Shown here: positions 62,201-64,000 of the stretch, in pieces
How positions within the stretch are numbered: position 1 is the stretch's first letter
Layout of the letters: the number at the start of each line of letters is the position of its first letter
Origin: Aristolochia californica
Lineage: Eukaryota; Streptophyta; Magnoliopsida; Piperales; Aristolochiaceae
Reading direction: 5' to 3'
Length of the DNA: 64,000 nucleotides
Assembly: GCA_029961685.1 (NCBI GenBank)
Contig: JARWKL010000005.1
Coordinates: 21,232,164-21,296,163 of the forward strand
The notes under the pieces: generated by a model
The model's input: the letters and a program-made list of their open reading frames with translations, nothing else
What the model was told of the DNA's origin: nothing
Database searches by the model: none
Position numbers and translations under genes: made by a program

Positions 62201-64000
62201 ACCCGAGTCAAACAAGCCATTATTTTTCACATTTATAAAACGCTGACCTAACGATCATAGATGATTGTAAAGTGATTTATCATGCATAACGGGCTATATT
62301 TCTTTAAGGAATCACTTATGGATTGGGAGTCAACACTCAGTTAAAAATCCCCTGCCTCCCCCATTTCTCGACAATTGCAGAACCTGATATATAAAAACTA
62401 AACAGAGTTTACAATCCCTAAAAATTATAGACACGTTTTTGAATTATCTCTCTCTACATTTGTGAATTGTGCACTACCATTTTAGATATATAATTTTTTC
62501 TTAAATCAAAACTTTAGTTTTCACTTTCCCTTCTTCTCGTAAACAAAAAAAAAAAAATGAGATAAAAGGCAAAGAGATCACAACAATATGAAAATTTTAG
62601 AGTTTATGTATGGAATGAATTTAAAGCAATAACAAATTTAAGTAAAGAAAATTTATTCACACACCACAAATGAACACAAAAGTTTTGTTAACCAAGTTTT
62701 GGAAATTCCACTAGTTCAACCCTAACTACTCGAAATTTTATAAGAAAGAGATTTTTTTACACATGTTTTAAAAATTGGATATGCTTGATTGAAACAAGTT
62801 AAGGATGCAAATGACTTATGGATCCAAACCTTTTCACGAAAATAAAATTAAATTGCCAAGTGAACGTGTAGTGGGATATTTATCCGAGTAAAACAAGCCA
62901 TTATTTTGCCCATTTACAAAAAGCTAACCTAACGATCATAGATGATTGTAAAGTGATTTATCATGCATAATGGGCTATATTTTTTTAAGGAATTACTTAA
63001 GGATTATGATTCAACACTCAGTTAAAAATCCCCCGCTTCCTCCTTTTCCCGATTATTGCAGAACCAGACATATAAAAACTAACAACAGTTTACAATCCCT
63101 AAAAATTAGGGACATATTTTGGAATTATCTCTCTCTACATTTGTGCATTGTGCATTTCCATTTTAGACATATACTTTTTTCTTAATTCAAAACTTGAGTT
63201 TTCACATTCCCTTAATCTCGTATGAAAAAAGTGGGATAAAAGGCAAATAGATACGAATAAAATGAAAATCTTAGAGTTTATGTATGGAAAGAATTTAAAA
63301 CAATAACAAATGTAAGTAGACAAAATTTATTCACACACCACAAATGAACACAAAAGTTTTGTTATCCAAGTAGGAAAATCTCACTAGTTCAATCCTAATA
63401 GCTCGTAATTTTATAAGAAAGAGATTTTTCTTCATTTGTTTATAAGAATGGATATGCATTCTTGAAACATGTTAAAGATGCAAATGACCTATGGATCCAA
63501 ACCTTTTAAAAAGAATAACATTAAATTTCTAAGTGAACGTGTGGTGGGATATTTAGCCGAGTCAAAGAAGCCATTATTTTTCCCATTTAAAAAAAGTTGA
63601 CCTAACGATCCTACATGATTGTAAAGTGATTTATCATGCATAACAGGCTATATTTTTGTAAGGAATGACTTTTGGATTGGGAGTCAACACTGAGTTAAAA
63701 ATTCCCCGCCTCCCCCTTTTCCTGACGATTGCAGAACTTGATATATAAAAAACTAAAAATAGTTTACAATCCCTAAAAATTATGTACACTTTTTCGAATT
63801 ATTTCACTCTACATTTGGGCATTGTTTATTTCCATTTTATATGTATACATTTTTATGAAAACAAAACCTGAGTTTTCACTTTCCCTTCATTTCGTAAACA
63901 AAAAAAGAGATAAAAGGCAAATAGATCACAACAAAAAGAAAATTATAGAGTTTATTTGTGGAAAGAATTTAAAGCAATAACAAAAGTAAGTAAAGAAAAT

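Larger units (their letters stand above)
53068..64000 (+). repeat. Satellite array, block 3 (17 copies, continues past window)
   Basis: Same family and orientation. Anchors lie near 53086, 53760, 54430, 55103, 55780, 56185, 56857, 57538, 58213, 58889, 59643, 60317, 61000, 61666, 62339, 63020 and 63692. Most intervals are 666-683 bp; the outliers are 405 (deletion near 56.07 kb) and 754 (88-bp duplication at 59.07 kb). The window ends inside a monomer, so the array continues. No gene is seen. Confidence 0.97.

Noticed and set aside
62970..63185. Second recurrent frame crossing the anchor (also at 10497, 12486 and 21712)
   Set aside because: It overlaps the first in another frame, is destroyed in most monomers and translates the C-rich tract and TATA-like element. 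Treated as chance.
1..64000. CRISPR-like regular repeat structure
   Set aside because: The period is about 673 bp with no short repeat/unique spacer pattern, and the context is a plant satellite.
1..64000. CENP-B-box-like or telomere-like motifs in the satellite
   Set aside because: I found no convincing 17-bp CENP-B box match and no TTTAGGG runs. Centromere identity cannot be claimed from this sequence.

Overview
This window looks like plant nuclear heterochromatin, most likely from a flowering plant. I see no host gene, rRNA, tRNA or CRISPR array. The evidence for a plant is two LTR retrotransposons with plant-type initiator-Met primer binding sites (TGGTATCAGAGC), one of them Ty1/copia, sitting inside a long AT-rich satellite array. 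I cannot name the species.

Layout. About 56.6 kb is one satellite family with a monomer of about 673 bp. It runs head-to-tail in a single orientation in three blocks: 1-25675, 31184-51213 and 53068-64000. Using a fixed anchor in each monomer I count 85 copies (38, 30 and 17). Most copies are 670-678 bp long; outliers carry readable internal deletions or short tandem duplications. Removing the two insertions restores the normal spacing (684 and 668 bp), so the three blocks were once one array. Several stretches show higher-order structure. The clearest is an A-B dimer of about 1343 bp at 49.2-55.1 kb. There are also trimer-spaced repeats at 3.5-6.2 and 9.3-11.5 kb, a two-monomer spacing at 36.9-38.4 kb, a multi-monomer haplotype recurring at 1.7, 4.3 and 14.3 kb, and three- and four-monomer spacing at 39.8-44.8 kb.

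Insertion 1 (25676-31183, + strand) is a full-length Ty1/copia element of 5508 bp. It has 391-bp LTRs, a primer binding site, a polypurine tract and a 5-bp target duplication with one mismatch. Its gag-pol is dead: it has in-frame stops, frameshifts and a damaged Gag zinc knuckle. About 26 LTR mismatches counted by hand make it the older insertion.

Insertion 2 (51214-53067, - strand) is a compact 1854-bp non-autonomous LTR element. It has 400/401-bp LTRs that are about 98% identical, an exact GATTG target duplication, a primer binding site and a polypurine tract. Its internal region is GC-rich and keeps a possible Gag N-terminus and what looks like the last residues of a Ty3/gypsy-type polyprotein, with no protease, reverse transcriptase or integrase between them. 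It split a monomer of the A-B dimer array after that array had amplified.

No working gene set is present. The biology here is satellite turnover (unequal exchange, local higher-order amplification, poly-C expansion at one site) plus retrotransposon insertion. The many 60-90 codon open frames in the satellite are judged to be non-coding.
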